Shown: piece by piece, positions 1-12,274 of the stretch | Position numbering within the stretch: the stretch's first letter is position 1 | How the letters are laid out: each line of letters starts with the position of its first letter | Assembly: GCA_941918925.1 (NCBI GenBank) | Contig: OW799237.1 | Coordinates: forward strand, 94,523,015-94,587,014 | Direction of reading: 5' to 3' | From: Phyto melanocephala | Taxonomy: Eukaryota; Arthropoda; Insecta; Diptera; Rhinophoridae | DNA length: 64,000 nt | The notes under the pieces: model-generated | Databases searched by the model: none | Seen by the model: the letters and a program-made list of their open reading frames with translations, nothing else | Told to the model about the DNA's origin: nothing | Position numbers and translations under genes: made by a program

Positions 1-365
1 ATTTTGCGGTAAGAAAAGTGGGCGGGGCCACGCCCATAAAAAAAAGTTATAATTTTGAGGTACTTGCACTGGACCGATTTTTCTGAAATTTTGCACACAT
101 ATTGAGCTGTCATGACTTTACGATTTCGTGATTAGAAAAGTGGGCAGTGCCACGCCCATAAAAAAAGTTATAATTTTGAGGTACTAAAATTTCGCACACA
201 TATTGAGCTGTCATAACTTTACGATTTCGTGATTAGAAAAGTGGGCAGTGCCAAGCCCATTAAAAAAATTTAAAATTTTTAGCTTTTTGCACTTGATATT
301 CAATTTAAATTCAGAATGAATTTTATTCATTAAGGGGCGTAGCAACGCGCGCCGGGCTTTTCTAG
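1..365 (+). mobile_element. Non-autonomous Helitron, 3' part (5' end outside window)
   Basis: The sequence is built from imperfect ~115-base tandem units containing 'gtgggcrgngccacgccca' blocks and a 'tttgcacacatattgagct' segment. The same units recur at 44,400-45,400. It ends with a GC-rich hairpin-forming stretch (around 334-353) followed by CTAG and then a host T at 366. A 3' hairpin, a CTRR end and insertion next to T are hallmarks of Helitrons. No coding sequence is visible. The 5' end lies off the window, so its length is unknown. Confidence 0.75.
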
Positions 366-983
366 TATAATAAATATTTTTCAGTTAATAATAGAAAAAC
401 CAAAGCTAACTTTGATGTTTATATAAATACAAATTCAGAATACGTAAAGTATGAGGTTTATAATTCTATGCAAAAAATTATTTTCAACAGTTGCATTTTT
501 GTAATTAATTTATTTTACTATTTTTTTTATTATTTTAATGTATGCAACAAATATTTAAAATTTTAGTAAAAAGATGCATATAAAATACATTAACATTTGT
601 GATTAAAAACAAGAAATGTAATTTTCTTCATTTCAAACCTTCCAAAAATTTTCTTTATTGCAATCATCTTGTAAAGTAAATACACCTTGTATATAAAAAA
701 TTATGTCAACTAAAAAATTTAAATAAAATTTTGGTTTTATCGCTGGAAAAGTAGTGGAGTTGCAAACAATTTCTCTGTCAAGCCAATTAAATATAATTCA
801 AAAATATACCAACTCGATTACCTTTTGATTATAATTTTATAAAATGTAATCGAGTTGCTTTTGCATGTTTTTAAAATAAGAAATTAAATAAAAAAATTTG
901 TGAAAGTAAAAAAAAGCCGTACAGTTATTTCTTGTGAAAAAAAACATAAGTATTGAAAAAAAAAATTCTTTTAACTGCAAATT
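366..983. other. AT-rich stretch without recognisable genes
   Basis: No coding or repeat signature was recognised. A perfect 12-base inverted repeat (CAACTCGATTAC and its complement) at about 808-856 could form a hairpin. It has no target-site duplication or family match in the window. Confidence 0.5.
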
Positions 984-1190
984 CAAGGCATATTTATTTA
1001 TCAGGTACTCTTGATTCGTCAGCTGATTAGTTTTTGCATCACTAATTTAAAATTTCAGCTGTCAAAATGCATAAATAAAAAACAATTTTCTCTCTTTTCT
1101 AATTTATTTCAAATGTCAGACTTCATTTTTAAAAAATATAAACAAAAAAATTCTCTCCGAACTGCAATTAGCTGATGAACAAATACTTTA
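984..1190. repeat. Short foldback element, CAAGGCAT family, copy 1
   Basis: The left end reads CAAGGCATATTTATTTATCA and the right end is a decayed inverse of it (CTGATGAACAAATACTTT). The interior has the 'TTTCAGCTGTCAAAATG' segment shared with copies near 28,390, 49,340 and 53,910. It is a non-coding MITE. A related element at 18,910 has an 8-bp TSD, so a hAT relationship is inferred. Confidence 0.55.
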
Positions 1191-1980
1191 AGTTCTTTAA
1201 CTAAACCGTAAACTCTTTACGTAATCTGCTAATAATGAAATATTTTAAAGCTAATAAAACCGACAAAATTAAAGGTATTATGATGAAATTTCGTACATAT
1301 GACTTTCTGCTCAATGACATTGTCATGCCAAAAAATGAATGTGACATGTCTACTTTAACGCCTACCTCCCATATAAGGCTTTAACTTAAATTTATATAAT
1401 TTTTCTATAGACAAAGTTTTTGGAACAATAAAAGACTATATTGTAATATCTCAGTTTTATTTATTAGCAGAAACTATATTGACACGCCTACTCCAACGCC
1501 CACTTTCATTGAAAGACTAAATTTACGAAAACATTTTACTAGCATATAGAAGTTATACTAAGAGAGTGATACATATTTTAGTATGAAGAGATTATTCAAT
1601 AGCGATTACTGTTAATAAAAAAATAATAAATTCTGTGCTATAAACGAACTTCAAATTGGTGGTGGGTAAAAAAAAAAATTCGATACAGCCGAATATAGTG
1701 CTCTTACTTATTTTATAATAAAAACATAGAATTAACAAATCCCCTTTTTAATTATTTAAAACCAATAAAGTTTTTTTTTTGAGTTGCTAACACTTTTCTG
1801 TTGTAATACTTTTTGATTTATTTTAATTAAAATTTTATCAAGAAGACAGTATCAACTTAAACTACAAATAAATTTAAATAAAAAAGAATTTTTTTTTACT
1901 TAAAGAATGGCTTAACTAAAATAAAAGCTTTGATATGAAAAGTGATGATTTTTTTAAGCAATACAATAATAATTTTTTCT
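1191..1980. other. Non-coding stretch with a solo DINE-like tail
   Basis: Nothing coding was recognised. Positions 1678-1710 carry only the 3' terminus of the DINE-1-like family: a decayed 'ATTCG...CCGAAT' hairpin followed by 'atagtgctcttactta'. Segments with 'cgcctacctccca' (around 1360) and 'cgcccactttca' (around 1497) resemble blocks inside the Transib-like element at 45,603 and in Helitrons, but no boundaries can be drawn. Confidence 0.45.
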
Positions 1981-2111
1981 GGGACCGAATTACGGCATTC
2001 GAACATGATCGAAATTTGAAAATTTTTATTATAGTCTCTATACCTAAAGCACAGCTTTGTCGATCGTTCAACTAAAATTTTGATCGTCATAGAATGCCGT
2101 AAATTGGTCCC
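1981..2111. repeat. 131-bp palindromic MITE, GGGACC ends
   Basis: The left arm starts GGGACCGAATTACGGCATTC. The inverse of the right arm starts GGGACCAATTTACGGCATTC, and similarity continues to about 37 bases per arm. It has no coding capacity. No clear TSD was seen, so the superfamily is unassigned. Confidence 0.6.
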
Positions 2112-2299
2112 TGATATAAGTAACTGTAGGCACTAAAATTTTGCGAAAATTGTCGCAAGGTTATTTTTGAGGCGAAGAAGTAGGGTGAATTTTTAGATAG
2201 ATATTATTGTTGTTAGTTGATTTATGTTTGCGAAAAAATAAAAATTTTAAAATCTTGTTGATCAAGTTAATGTAGTCTTCTATAAAAAATGCAACATAT

Positions 2300-3090
2300 T
2301 TTTATACCCTTCACACAGTGAAAAAGGGTATATATAGGTTTGTCATTCCTTGTGAAATTTCTACAATTTTCATTTCCGACCCCATAAAGTATATATTTTC
2401 TGGAAGCTTATGAATAGGGGAGTCGATTAAGCTCTGTCAGTCTGTCAGTATGTCCGTCTATCCGTCTGACCGTGTGTATGTTGAAATCAACTTTTTGAAG
2501 CCTCCCGATATCGCTTGGACCCGGGTGAGGTATTAAAATATCAGAAATATTCGGGAGTAGAACGGTATTGAAAATCAGAAACATCGGTACATAAACAACT
2601 GAGATATGAGCAAAAACCCACGACCACCTCGATTTTTTATTCACAAAAACAACATTACAACAACAACATACACACATACAAACGTGTATACCGGTTAGAG
2701 AAAACGTGGCATCGAATCCCAGCTGAGAAAAAAAAATTTATTTTCATTTTTTATTTAATATATTATTTATATTTTAATTATTTTTTTTTTGTTTTATATT
2801 ATATATATTTTAATTATTTTTTAAAATTTTTTTTTTTATTTTTTTTAAATTTTTTTAAAATTTATTTTTTTATTTTTTTATTTTTATTTTTTTTAAACAT
2901 ACATACGTAAATTGATAATTTTACAATGGGATGTTTTTATATATGTTTGTTTTTTATATGTATGTTTTTTGTATGTATGTACGTATTTTATATGGGATGA
3001 ATGGTGATACAAATTACTGTTATTGCATGACTACACGTTGTGAAGGGTATATAAGATTCGGCACGGCCGAATATAGCGCTCTTACTTGTT
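2300..3090 (+). mobile_element. DINE-1-like (INE-1/Helentron-type) element, copy 1
   Basis: The layout in order is: 'TATACCCTTCAC' with its nearby inverse 'agggtatatata'; a 'ccataaagtatatattttct' block; 'gagtcgattaag'; a 'gtccgtctg' minisatellite (2438-2475); a tRNA-like box (2687-2730); an AT-only tract (2725-2900); and a 3' end with the hairpin 'ATTCGGCACGGCCGAAT' about 18 bases before the terminus. Drosophila INE-1 has the same order of blocks, including 'ccataaagtatatatattct', 'gagtcgat' and GTCCGTCTG repeats. It is non-coding. Assignment to Helentron-associated elements is inferred from that resemblance. Confidence 0.75.
2687..2733 (+). other. tRNA-like A-box/B-box remnant inside the DINE-like element
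   Basis: 'ccggttagag' resembles a D-arm/A-box and 'tcgaatcccagc' resembles a T-arm/B-box. They lie too close together for a working tRNA and are followed by an A-rich run. Sister copies keep the same piece (around 6692-6712 and 10,903-10,942, both in element context). It is most likely a fossil of a tRNA-derived SINE captured by the family, not a tRNA gene. Confidence 0.4.
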
Positions 3091-3951
3091 CCATATGAAA
3101 AGGATTTCAAGATGATGCATTTAGAATATTTTTTATATTTCTTAATTTTTAATTTATAAAAATTTGTTTATTTATTTATATTTCAGAACACATTTCATTT
3201 TATTATTCCCAACAACTTAAGCTGCAACAGGATATTATTCTCAATTCGTTTAATAACAGCAGCATACACAATCATTAAGTTTACGTTTAACACAATAAAC
3301 TCTTAAACAAAAACTATGCACAGCTTGAGTACTTACATATGTATATTTGTAATAAATCAGAATTATTAATATTTATTATGATTATTTTTATAACATTTTC
3401 ATTGTTATTTAAGTAATTTCATTATTTTGAATGTAATTTTCATGAAAACCACTTAAATTTTATTTACCAACATATAAAGTCATCAACTTAATGTTGTAGA
3501 AAATAAATATGTTACACACACACACACATACACACGCATAACCAAACACAGGAGTATATACACAGAAGCCCTCACATACTACATTATACATATGTATGTA
3601 CATTCACAAATATTTTATCGCAGACCGAATTTTTTACAAATAAAAAAAAAAAACAAAAATTTTTTTTAAAAATAAAGTTCATCAACTATTACCAGAAGTG
3701 TTGTATAATAGGACGTCTGAAAATTTTTCTTCTTTTTAGTTAAAACTTATAAGTGAGTGTATGTGTGTGTGTGAGTAAAAGGCAACTATTTACAAACTTA
3801 TTCATTTTAAAATATAAAATTTATGGCCAGTAATCGTGTGAGTTAGTTTATGGCGAATTTCGAATACCTATAATATAATTTATAAAACTATTTGTTTATT
3901 TAATTTCAAACAAAAATCACTAGTCTTAGTAAAAAAGTACATATTAAAAAA
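3091..3951. other. Non-coding stretch with CA microsatellite
   Basis: No gene was recognised. A short (CA)n run lies at about 3513-3533 and its (TG)n counterpart at about 3759-3772. The rest is AT-rich and unassigned. Confidence 0.5.
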
Positions 3952-4668
3952 TCTATATATATACATTTTTACAGAATCTTTCAGTATGTCTGGAAGGAAC
4001 TATAGGCTATACTTTGGTTTGAAATTGTAAGTGGGCGGGGTGCCACGCCCTATTAAAGAATAAGTATTAAATGTTATATATTACGACAGTTAATGCAGCT
4101 AGAGTCTTCAAATTAAGTACGATAAACTTTGACATCAACACAAATATTTGTTAAAAAAATGGGCGGATTTGCAATAGTAGGCGTGGCCACATTAATTAAA
4201 TACTAAAATTCGTTTATCTGGAAAACGATATCAATTAAAGTACTAAAATTTTGCAAAAGCAACTTTGATATTCAAATAAACATTTATGGAAAAAATGGGT
4301 GCATTAACAATAGTGGGCGTGACACCTGCCATAAGAATTGAATACTAAAATTCGTATATCTGGAAAACGATATCGATTAGAGTATTAAAATTTTATAAAA
4401 GCAACTTTGATATTCAAATAAACAATTATGGAAAAAATGGGTGCATTAACAATAGTGGGCGTGCCACCTGCCATAAGAATTACATACTAAAATTCGTATG
4501 TCTGGAAAACGATATCGATTAGAGTACTAAAATTTTGTAGAAGCAACTTTGATATTCAAATAAATATTTATGGAAAAACTGGGTGCATTAACAATAGTGG
4601 GCGTGGCACCTGCCATATGAATTAAATACTAAAATTTGGGGTGGCGAAGCACACCGGGTATTAGCTAG
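3952..4668 (+). mobile_element. Non-autonomous Helitron with internal tandem repeats
   Basis: It starts TCTATATATATAC after an A and ends '...caccgggtattagCTAG' before a T. This fits A^T insertion with 5' TC and 3' CTAG. A short hairpin-capable segment (ggtggcgaagcacacc) precedes the end. The interior consists of about four ~150-base units containing 'tggaaaacgatatcgatt' and 'gtgggcgtg'. It is non-coding and is a different subfamily from the elements at 1 and 44,266. Confidence 0.7.
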
Positions 4669-6072
4669 TTAACTTATATTTGCTTGTCCCTGAAAATATG
4701 CTTTATATATATTTACACTCTAACTTGGATTTTTTTCGAACAGCTTTTTAAACCTCAGATATGAACATGGAAATCTTTAAAACCAGGACATTTCAGTCAT
4801 TAAAAAATTAATTCCAGACTAAGAGCAACTTTACAATGTTTGCAGCATTGAGCTTGGCTATGTGTACAGATATTTTATAAGTATCCTGGTAAAAATAGAC
4901 CATTTGGGAGGCAAGCTCCATATATTTATATATTAATTGTAACATCTAACTGAGAAGCAGCAAAGAAAACCTTAAACGTTATTATTAATGTTATTATGTA
5001 GGTTATGAAATCAATAATAACTAGCTTTAAGGAGGATCTTACAGTTAACATTTTTTATCACAGCTGAATGCGAGTTATCAGCTTTGTAAGAGGGAGTTAA
5101 AAAAATTGCTTGTCGTTGTTCGGCTTAAAATTAGGAGAAGGCAAAACGGTTGCAGAACTAAAATGAGTTTTAGAAAGCACTTAGCATTTTTGTGCTCAGC
5201 TGCACTACAGTGGTAACTTTTGATTTCATTAAGAATGCCTAGTGTAAAGCTAAAGACCTCCTGCGTACAAAATTCTGCTTGTTTAAAAGCTTGAACCGTT
5301 GACTATGAAAAGCGCCGGCATTCCGTTCAATAGTTAATTTCTATCTGGCTTTGTGAATACACAAAATTCTCCAATTTGGGGGTTTGAGAAATCTCGGGTT
5401 TACGCGAATAAGCCAAAAATAATTCATGAGCTCAAATTTGAGATCCAAAGCGTAATTGTCAAGATACACCTACATATCTGTAGGTGTATCTTCAATAAAA
5501 AATCAAAACTATTTTAAAAAGTAGTTGTTTTTATTTTAAAATAAAAGATTGCATTCTTAGTGAGGCACTTTTCAGTTTTAACATGTCGAGTACTTATATT
5601 AGTAAGTCCAGCAAAAAAACTTTGACAAAAAAGTGATTTTGAAAGAATTCAACTGATAACAAAGTGATTTAATTTAATTTTAACATTAGCGTGTCACTGG
5701 AAATCACTGGAATTAGTAAACTGCACTCCTTTTTAAAAAGTGCATAGAACAAATGAATATTAGGTGAAAAACATATGACGTTTCATTTTGTTGTTTACAT
5801 GAATTGTTTAAGATATTTTGCATTTGATATTTTGAATGACAAATTATTTTGCATTTGGGAAGTCATTTAGAATGAATAATTTTACACTATTGCTTTAGAA
5901 GTCTAGAAAATTAAATTCAATTTGCACTAATCCCAATTTTTTTGCTGGAATTGTTTGTTTTATTAGTGAAATACGTAGGCGTATGATTATTGTATATCGG
6001 TTAAACAATTAATCATACGCCAACGGGTGCAGTGCTACAAATGCAATATTTAAATTGATTTTAGTTTCTACA
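4669..6072. other. Unassigned stretch with two hairpins
   Basis: No coding region was recognised. A perfect hairpin lies at 5461-5492 (14-base stems AAGATACACCTACA, 4-base loop). A second lies at about 5978-6021 (12-base stems GGCGTATGATTA). Both could be short foldback elements, but no TSD is evident. Confidence 0.5.
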
Positions 6073-6848
6073 TTTTTATACCCTTCACCTGTGGTGTACA
6101 AGGGTATATATAGCTTTGTCATTCCGTTTGTAATTTCTACAATTTTCATTTCCGATCCCATAAAGTATATATTTTCTGAAAGCTTATGAATAGAGGAGTC
6201 GATTAAGCCCTGACCGTCTGTCCGTCTGTCCGTCTGCCCGTCTATCCGTCTGTCCGTCTGTCCGTCTGCCCGTCTGTCCGTGTGTTGGTTGAAATCAACT
6301 TTTAGAAGCAACTATATGTTCCTCAGATCTGTATATGGTATCAATCTCTTGGAAATATCCAGGAATGAATCGCTATTGAAATTCAGCACAATCGCCCCAT
6401 AACTTTCTGAGATATGAGCAAAAAACCACGACCACCTCGTTTTTTTTCACAATTACAACAACAACATACATACATAGATACATGTAAAAAACATACCAAA
6501 CAAAAAAAATTACAAAAAAAAAAAATATTAAAAATAAGAAAAAAATAATAAAAAAAACTACAAAAAAAAAAATTTTAAAAAATTTTTTAAAAATTTTTCT
6601 AAAAAAATTTTTTGAAAAAATTTAAAAAAAATATAAAAAAAATAATAAAATGTAAATAATATATTAAATAAAATAAAATAAAATTTTTTTGGCTCAGCTG
6701 GGATTCGATGCCACATTTATTCTAACGTGTACGTATGCACGTATTTTATATGGGATGAATGGTGATACAAACAATTGTTATTGCATGACTACACGTTGTG
6801 AAGGGTATATAAGATTCGGCACGGCCGAATATAGCACTGTTACTTGTT
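6073..6848 (+). mobile_element. DINE-1-like element, copy 2
   Basis: It has the same architecture and orientation as the copy at 2300: TATACCCTTCACC start, 'ccataaagtatatattttct', 'gagtcgattaag', an expanded GTCCGTCTG minisatellite (about 6210-6290), a B-box-like 'gggattcgatgcc', a long A/T-only tract (about 6487-6690), and the terminal 'ATTCGGCACGGCCGAAT' hairpin. Any ORF crossing the minisatellite is a repeat artefact. Confidence 0.75.
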
Positions 6849-7004
6849 TTTTTATTTTTTGTTAAAACAGAAATTCTTAAAAAATTTATATAAATAAAAA
6901 AAAATTACCGAAAAGGCAGATAGAAGAAATAATTAAATAAAATAAAATTTTTATATTTTCACAAATTAGGGGTTTATAAAATAAAAATAAAATTTTTTAA
7001 GTAC

Positions 7005-7102
7005 CGTATTCATAAAAAACACTTTAGGTTTATTGAATTCTTATTTGACAGATGTTGTACAGAAACTTGTCAAATAAACCTAAAATATTTTTTATGGATA
7101 CG
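7005..7102. repeat. 98-bp hairpin MITE
   Basis: The arms CGTATTCATAAAAAACACTT and CGTATCCATAAAAAATATTT (right arm inverted) continue as 'taggtttatt', giving about 30-base arms around a short loop. It is non-coding, with no convincing TSD. Confidence 0.6.
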
Positions 7103-8337
7103 ACAGTAAATATTTATTATCTTTTTTCTTAATATTTGGCTTTAGAGTTTTTTGAAAATTTTGTTATTTAAAAAAAAATTAAATTTATCAAACAATAATA
7201 TAATAACAACAATTAATTTTCCGATGATGCTACACAATGGAGTAGCCAAGCATGAATCAAGCGATTTAACACCGCTGAAACTTTTCTTGTAAAGTTTTCC
7301 AACAACGCAGTTTTATTTCAACAAGCCTTCTAATGTAAAATTCAGAAAATTCCTCAAAAATATTCTATAGTTAAAAAGTTGTATTATTTTTCTATAACGA
7401 ACTAACAGAATATTGTACTTAAAACACCCTTAAATTTATAAAGGGAGCAAGAACACAGTGTATCCGATATATCAGTTGACACATGTTGAGTGAAGACAGT
7501 ATGAAATGTTTGGAATGAACAAGTGACATGAAAAAAAAAACGCACACTCTCTGTGGCACATGGTATTTAGTTGCACACATACGTACCCTTTCTTATGTCT
7601 GAATATTTTTTACGTATGTATATATGTATGTATGCAGTTGTAAGTAATTTAACACATCTTGTCGTTGATAAATATAAACTGATAAGTTATTTCCTTTAGC
7701 TAAAGTTTTTCCTACATCTGTTTGATTGTGAACACAAGTGTTGGTGAAAAATGTTGTGCATAGTTATGTGTGCGTATGTTTTTCATTGAAACACGCATAC
7801 ATTAAAAAACAGTCACATTTTTAGTATTTCGAACTTTAAAGCCTATGTATTACATGTGCGACGATGACGACGAAGTTTTTAAAATTGTGAAATGAAAAAT
7901 AGTAGAGATAAATAATTTAAAAACCCTAATATATCAGAAAATTTATGTTAATGATTGAAAATTTAACCTTTTGTTTTTTTTTAGCGTAAGAAATGTACAT
8001 CAAAATAGTTACAATACTAATATATTTGCGTCAGACTTTGTGATATGGGGAGACGAACAAAAAAATATTATTTTTAAAGTGCAGAATAAACATCTGCTAG
8101 AAATAACAGCATCATTTTGCTCTTTTGATAATTTATAGCGCGGTAGGACAAAGCGAAAAAAAAATAATACAAAACGTTCTTTAGATTGAATTATTAGCCT
8201 TCTTGTTTTAATTAATGATTAAAATCAAGAGATGACACCAAACTTAAAAAGTAATTAAAATTTTTGTGTATAAATGAAAATTTTGTTGCGAAATTTTATT
8301 ACTAGTAAATTTTAGGTTCCTTTCCCAACAAAAACCA
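7103..8337. other. Unassigned non-coding stretch
   Basis: No gene, repeat family or RNA was recognised. Composition is typical of the AT-rich background. It could be unique intergenic or intronic DNA. Confidence 0.4.
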
Positions 8338-9868
8338 TACGCAAAGAAAATCTATGGTTACGACTGTCATATTATAGTTTCTATAACAATATTTTCTTTT
8401 CGATAATCGGTAATAGTTATTTTTATATTGTTTTATTATACATTTGGACACGATAATCAAGTGTTTGTTTGAATTTAAACTTTTCAGGTATAATTTTGAT
8501 TAAAACTTAGATATGATTGCCCTTTAAAAATAGTATGATGACATAAATACAATAGCATTATACTCCAAAGCATTTAAAATTATAAATAACCATTAAATAA
8601 TAAAAACAACAACAATGTGATTACAAAGCAATCAAGGTTTGTTTTCAATTATTATTTTCTTCTCGTTGAAAAAGTTTTATTATATTGAAGGTTTGAAATG
8701 TAAAAAATATACAAGAATTTAAAAAAAAAAAATAAAAAAACGAAGCAATACTAAAAACAAGTAAGAGTGCTATATTCGCCCGTGCCGAATCTGATAATAC
8801 CCTTCAATATCATGTACATAGGTATAATGCCACATCGTAGCTGAACCTATATTTCATGTTATACGCCATTTATTTCCGATGCCATCCTTTCCATTATTTC
8901 CGATGCCATCCTTGATTTTGAATTTTTACGTAGTTAGCTGTAATCTACTAGTCAAGCCCTTTCATTTGACACCCATATTGATGGGGTTAAAAAAATTTGA
9001 TCCGCCATTTAATATTAATTTATATTAATATTGAGAGGGTTCAAGAAGTTACATTTTAAAATACCAGATTTGACCCATATATAAATTTATCGTCCGCCAT
9101 TTTGTAATGGCGGCCAACATAAATTTTAATTTTTTTTATAGTGCTTATATTGCGCTAGTCAAGTCCTTTCAGATGATACCAATATTGACTCTCTCGGTTG
9201 TCTAGAAGCTGAAAAAATTGATTTTTATTTGTAAGTTTTTGGAATATATATTTTTTAAAAAAATTGTTGTCTATAACTTTACCGATTAGAGCACGCTTTA
9301 TCCAACATTTTTCACGAATATCTACAAATAGTAGCAAAGGTACCTTTAAATTATTCTATGGTTGAAAAATTTTAATTTTTGTGGTAAAATATTGGAAAAA
9401 AACAGAGACAGTCGTGTTTATTTGCTCATATCTCAGAAAGTTATGGGGCGATTATGCTAAATTTCAATAGCGACTCATTCCCGGATATTTGCAAAATGAA
9501 TTCTAAATCAGGATAAATATATTAAACAATTTATGTAAACAAACAATATGAACTCTGCACGAATCTTAAGCTTTTAATAAAAAAAGTGCAGTTCAATAAT
9601 ATATTAATATAAACATATGAACTTCAATGAATCAAATAAGTAAATTATTACGTCACCAGTGGAACCACTGTAAAACCATTTCTTTGTCTTTTTCATTTTG
9701 GAAAGGTCTGTACAATCAATGTAACTAAAAGCAAAAGACAATAATTTGTTTAAGAAAAAACACAAAGATTGTCCGTTTTATTTGTAGTCATCATCAACAA
9801 CGATTATATAGTCTAACCACAATTATACAATTCAAAATATTATGTTACCCTGTTTTTTCTTTGTGTGT
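8338..9868 (-). mobile_element. CACGCAAAG MITE, copy E, split by a DINE-like insertion
   Basis: The left half (8338-8700) starts TACGCAAAGAAAATCTATGG and follows the copy at 23,562 through 'acgataatcaa' and 'aaatagtatgat'. The right half (about 9712-9868) holds 'gcaaaagacaataattt' and ends 'tttttctttgtgtgt'. The DINE-like element at 8757-9500 lies between the halves, so the MITE is older. The ends have decayed (CACGC to CGC). Confidence 0.65.
8757..9500 (-). mobile_element. DINE-1-like element, copy 3 (long subfamily, truncated)
   Basis: It begins with the inverted 3' terminus 'aacaagtaagagtgctatattcg...gccgaatc'. The internal 'ttatttccgatgccatcc', 'gtcaagccctttcatttgacac' and 'gactctctcggttgtctaga' segments also occur in copy 5 (12,275). 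The end with the GTCCGTCTG minisatellite is missing. It is inserted within a MITE. Confidence 0.65.
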
Positions 9869-10583
9869 TTCTGAAGAAACGTTTTTTTTTTGTTTTTTTT
9901 TTTTTTTGAAAAAGCCAATAACCCAACATAAAGTATTTTAACTGTAATATAATAAATAGCTGCTAAACTTATGTTATTTTAAAATGTTTCTCCTCACTAC
10001 TTTGTTTATAAATGTAAAGTGTGTTCATATGAACGTTTGACAACTTAGAGGAAATAGAATTTGATAACGCAGTCAGTTGATATTTCAAAAAGTATATAAG
10101 TAATACAAAACTTTGTGCATGTGCATGAATGTGTCTACAACAAACTTTTCTCATATAAATTTATATATTTAACAAGCCTTTTGTATATTTATCTCAGCTG
10201 ACAGTAAAAATATTTACACCGACATACTTTTATACTTATGCAAATGATAATATTCTTATAGAGGCACAATGGGATCGATAATAAAAATAATGGAAATAAA
10301 TATGTTTGTAATAAAAACCAAAACTAATACGATTGAAAAATAATGTCTGAACGAATTGAAGAGAAGAACTAAACATTAAGTAAAAGAGTTTGTGTAGATT
10401 ATGTTAGGGAAATCGTAATTGTTATGAATGTTTAAATTGCTTTTTATCGCTATAGAGATGGATCGGGATCCAACAATGAAAAATGAACTTGTAGCTGTTT
10501 TATTTAAATTCAACTAAAATCAAAGTAGACTAAAGGCACTTGATGTGAACTACTTATAAATAATATTATTCATAATGTTAAAA
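9869..10583. other. Unassigned non-coding stretch
   Basis: No coding or repeat identity was recognised. A poly-T run lies at about 9885-9907. Short ORFs here look like chance. Confidence 0.4.
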
Positions 10584-11191
10584 AACAAGTAAGAGTGTTA
10601 TATTTGGCCGTGCCGAATCTTATTTACCCTTCACAAAGTGTAGTCATACAATAACAATTGTTTCTATCACCATTATTTTCATATGAAATACGTACATACA
10701 TATATAAAAACATCCAATTGTAAAATTATAAATTAAGTTTACGTATGTATGCTAAAAAAAATAAAAAAGATAAATAACAAAAAAAAAAAAAAAAAAATTA
10801 AAAAAATATTAAAAAAAAAAATTAAAAAAAAATAATAAAAATATAAATAAAATATAAAACAATAAATAAATAAAAAAAAAAAATAATAAAAAAAATTTTT
10901 TTTGGCTCAGCTGGGATTCGATTACTCTACCAGTATACCACGTTTGTGTATATGTATGTGTTATTGTGAAAAAAACGAGGTGGCCGTGGTTTTTTCCTCA
11001 TATCTCAGTTGTTTATGTACAGATTTTTCTGAACCGACCTGCTCCCGAATATTTCCAATATGTTAATACTTCACGCGGGTCCAGGCGAGGTCGGGGGCTT
11101 CAAAAAGTTGATATCGTCGGAAATTAAAATTGTAGAAATTTCACACGGAATGACAAACATATATACCCTTTTTCACTGTGTAAAGGGTATA
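10584..11191 (-). mobile_element. DINE-1-like element, copy 4
   Basis: It reads as the reverse complement of copies 1 and 2: terminal 'aacaagtaagagtg' with a decayed hairpin, an A/T-only tract (about 10,745-10,895), the tRNA-like piece (10,903-10,942 on the minus strand: 'ctggtagagtaatcgaatcc'), then 'tttctgaaccgacctgctcc', and an inverted 'atataccctttttcac' end. The minisatellite portion has been lost. Confidence 0.7.
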
Positions 11192-11329
11192 ATAAAATAT
11201 TTCATTACACTTTCAGGAAATATTTTATTAGATTTTTTCATACGAAAAAACGTACCCCACTGTAAATCAGTCACATTACTTGAATGTCACATATTTTACA
11301 TATTTATCACATGCGAGTGCAAATACATA

Positions 11330-12061
11330 CACGCAAAGAAAAAATATGGTTGTGGTAACCATAATCGAAGAGCAACATACTATGATTGAATTGTATGATT
11401 ATGTTTAAAATAATAATGGTTACCAGTTATCATTATTATGTTTAATTTAAGCATCATTCAATAATCATATACATGGCTACAATTGAAATCGACAATTTTT
11501 GCTTTTTTACGGCAAATGATTGTCTTTTGCTGTAACATACACATATTGATTGTACTTACCAATTTAATTGAAATTTTTTTGCCAATTTTTTTTTAACATT
11601 TTCACGTTTATTTTAAAATTTTCTTTAATTTTTCAAAATTTTTGTTCCCTTTTTTGACATCTCAAACTTTTAAAATAATAAAAATTTATTCAGCAAGAAG
11701 AAGAACACTTGAAATCAAATTATTATTAAAAAAATCATAGCTTGATAAATTTGTAATCATACTGTTGTCCCACTTATTATATAATGATTATTTTTAATTT
11801 TTAATGCTTTTGAATATAATTTTATTTTTGTCAAATTAATTTTTTTAAATCATACTATTTTTAAATGATAACCATTTTGAAATTTTTATGAAAAGTAATC
11901 ATTAAACGATACGATTCAAACAAATGCTTGATTTTCGTGACAAAATATTTGATGAAATGAAACAAAAATAGCTATTACTTGTTTTCGACAACCAAATATT
12001 GTTTTAGAAAAAATAGTATGACCGTCGTGATCATGCCGTAACCATGGTTTTTCTTTGCGTG
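11330..12061 (+). mobile_element. CACGCAAAG MITE, copy A (732 bp, TA TSD)
   Basis: TIRs start CACGCAAAGAAAAAATATGG, with TA on both sides (11,328-11,329 and 12,062-12,063). This fits Tc1/mariner-type target choice. The interior is non-coding and also partly palindromic. Copies at 20,742, 23,562, 8338 and 29,294 align over their length, so this is a real interspersed family. Confidence 0.75.
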
Positions 12062-12274
12062 TACATACGTATGTATTTATGTGTTTCTTTCAATAAACTT
12101 CCTGTTAATGTTAGATTCGCTTACAAAATGTATATCGAGAAGTTGTTTGGTTCAATGATCACAGGCAATTGTGACACATTATACATACACACACACATCT
12201 GTATGTTGTTAGCAGATTTAATGTTTAATTTAGTATTTTTAAAACTCATTTAAAAAAAATTCATTATAATATTA

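Noticed and set aside
1..365. CRISPR-like or satellite array
   Set aside because: The repeats are imperfect, ~115 bases and without unique spacers. They end in a Helitron 3' terminus.
5461..5492. Transcription terminator-like hairpin
   Set aside because: It has a perfect stem but lies in eukaryotic non-coding DNA with no gene upstream. A short foldback is likelier.
6009..6311. 100-residue minus-strand ORF rich in DRRTDGQ repeats
   Set aside because: It is a translation of the GTCCGTCTG minisatellite inside a DINE-like element.
10903..10942. Possible tRNA gene
   Set aside because: D-like and T-like boxes are adjacent with no anticodon arm or acceptor stem, and the piece recurs inside DINE-like elements.
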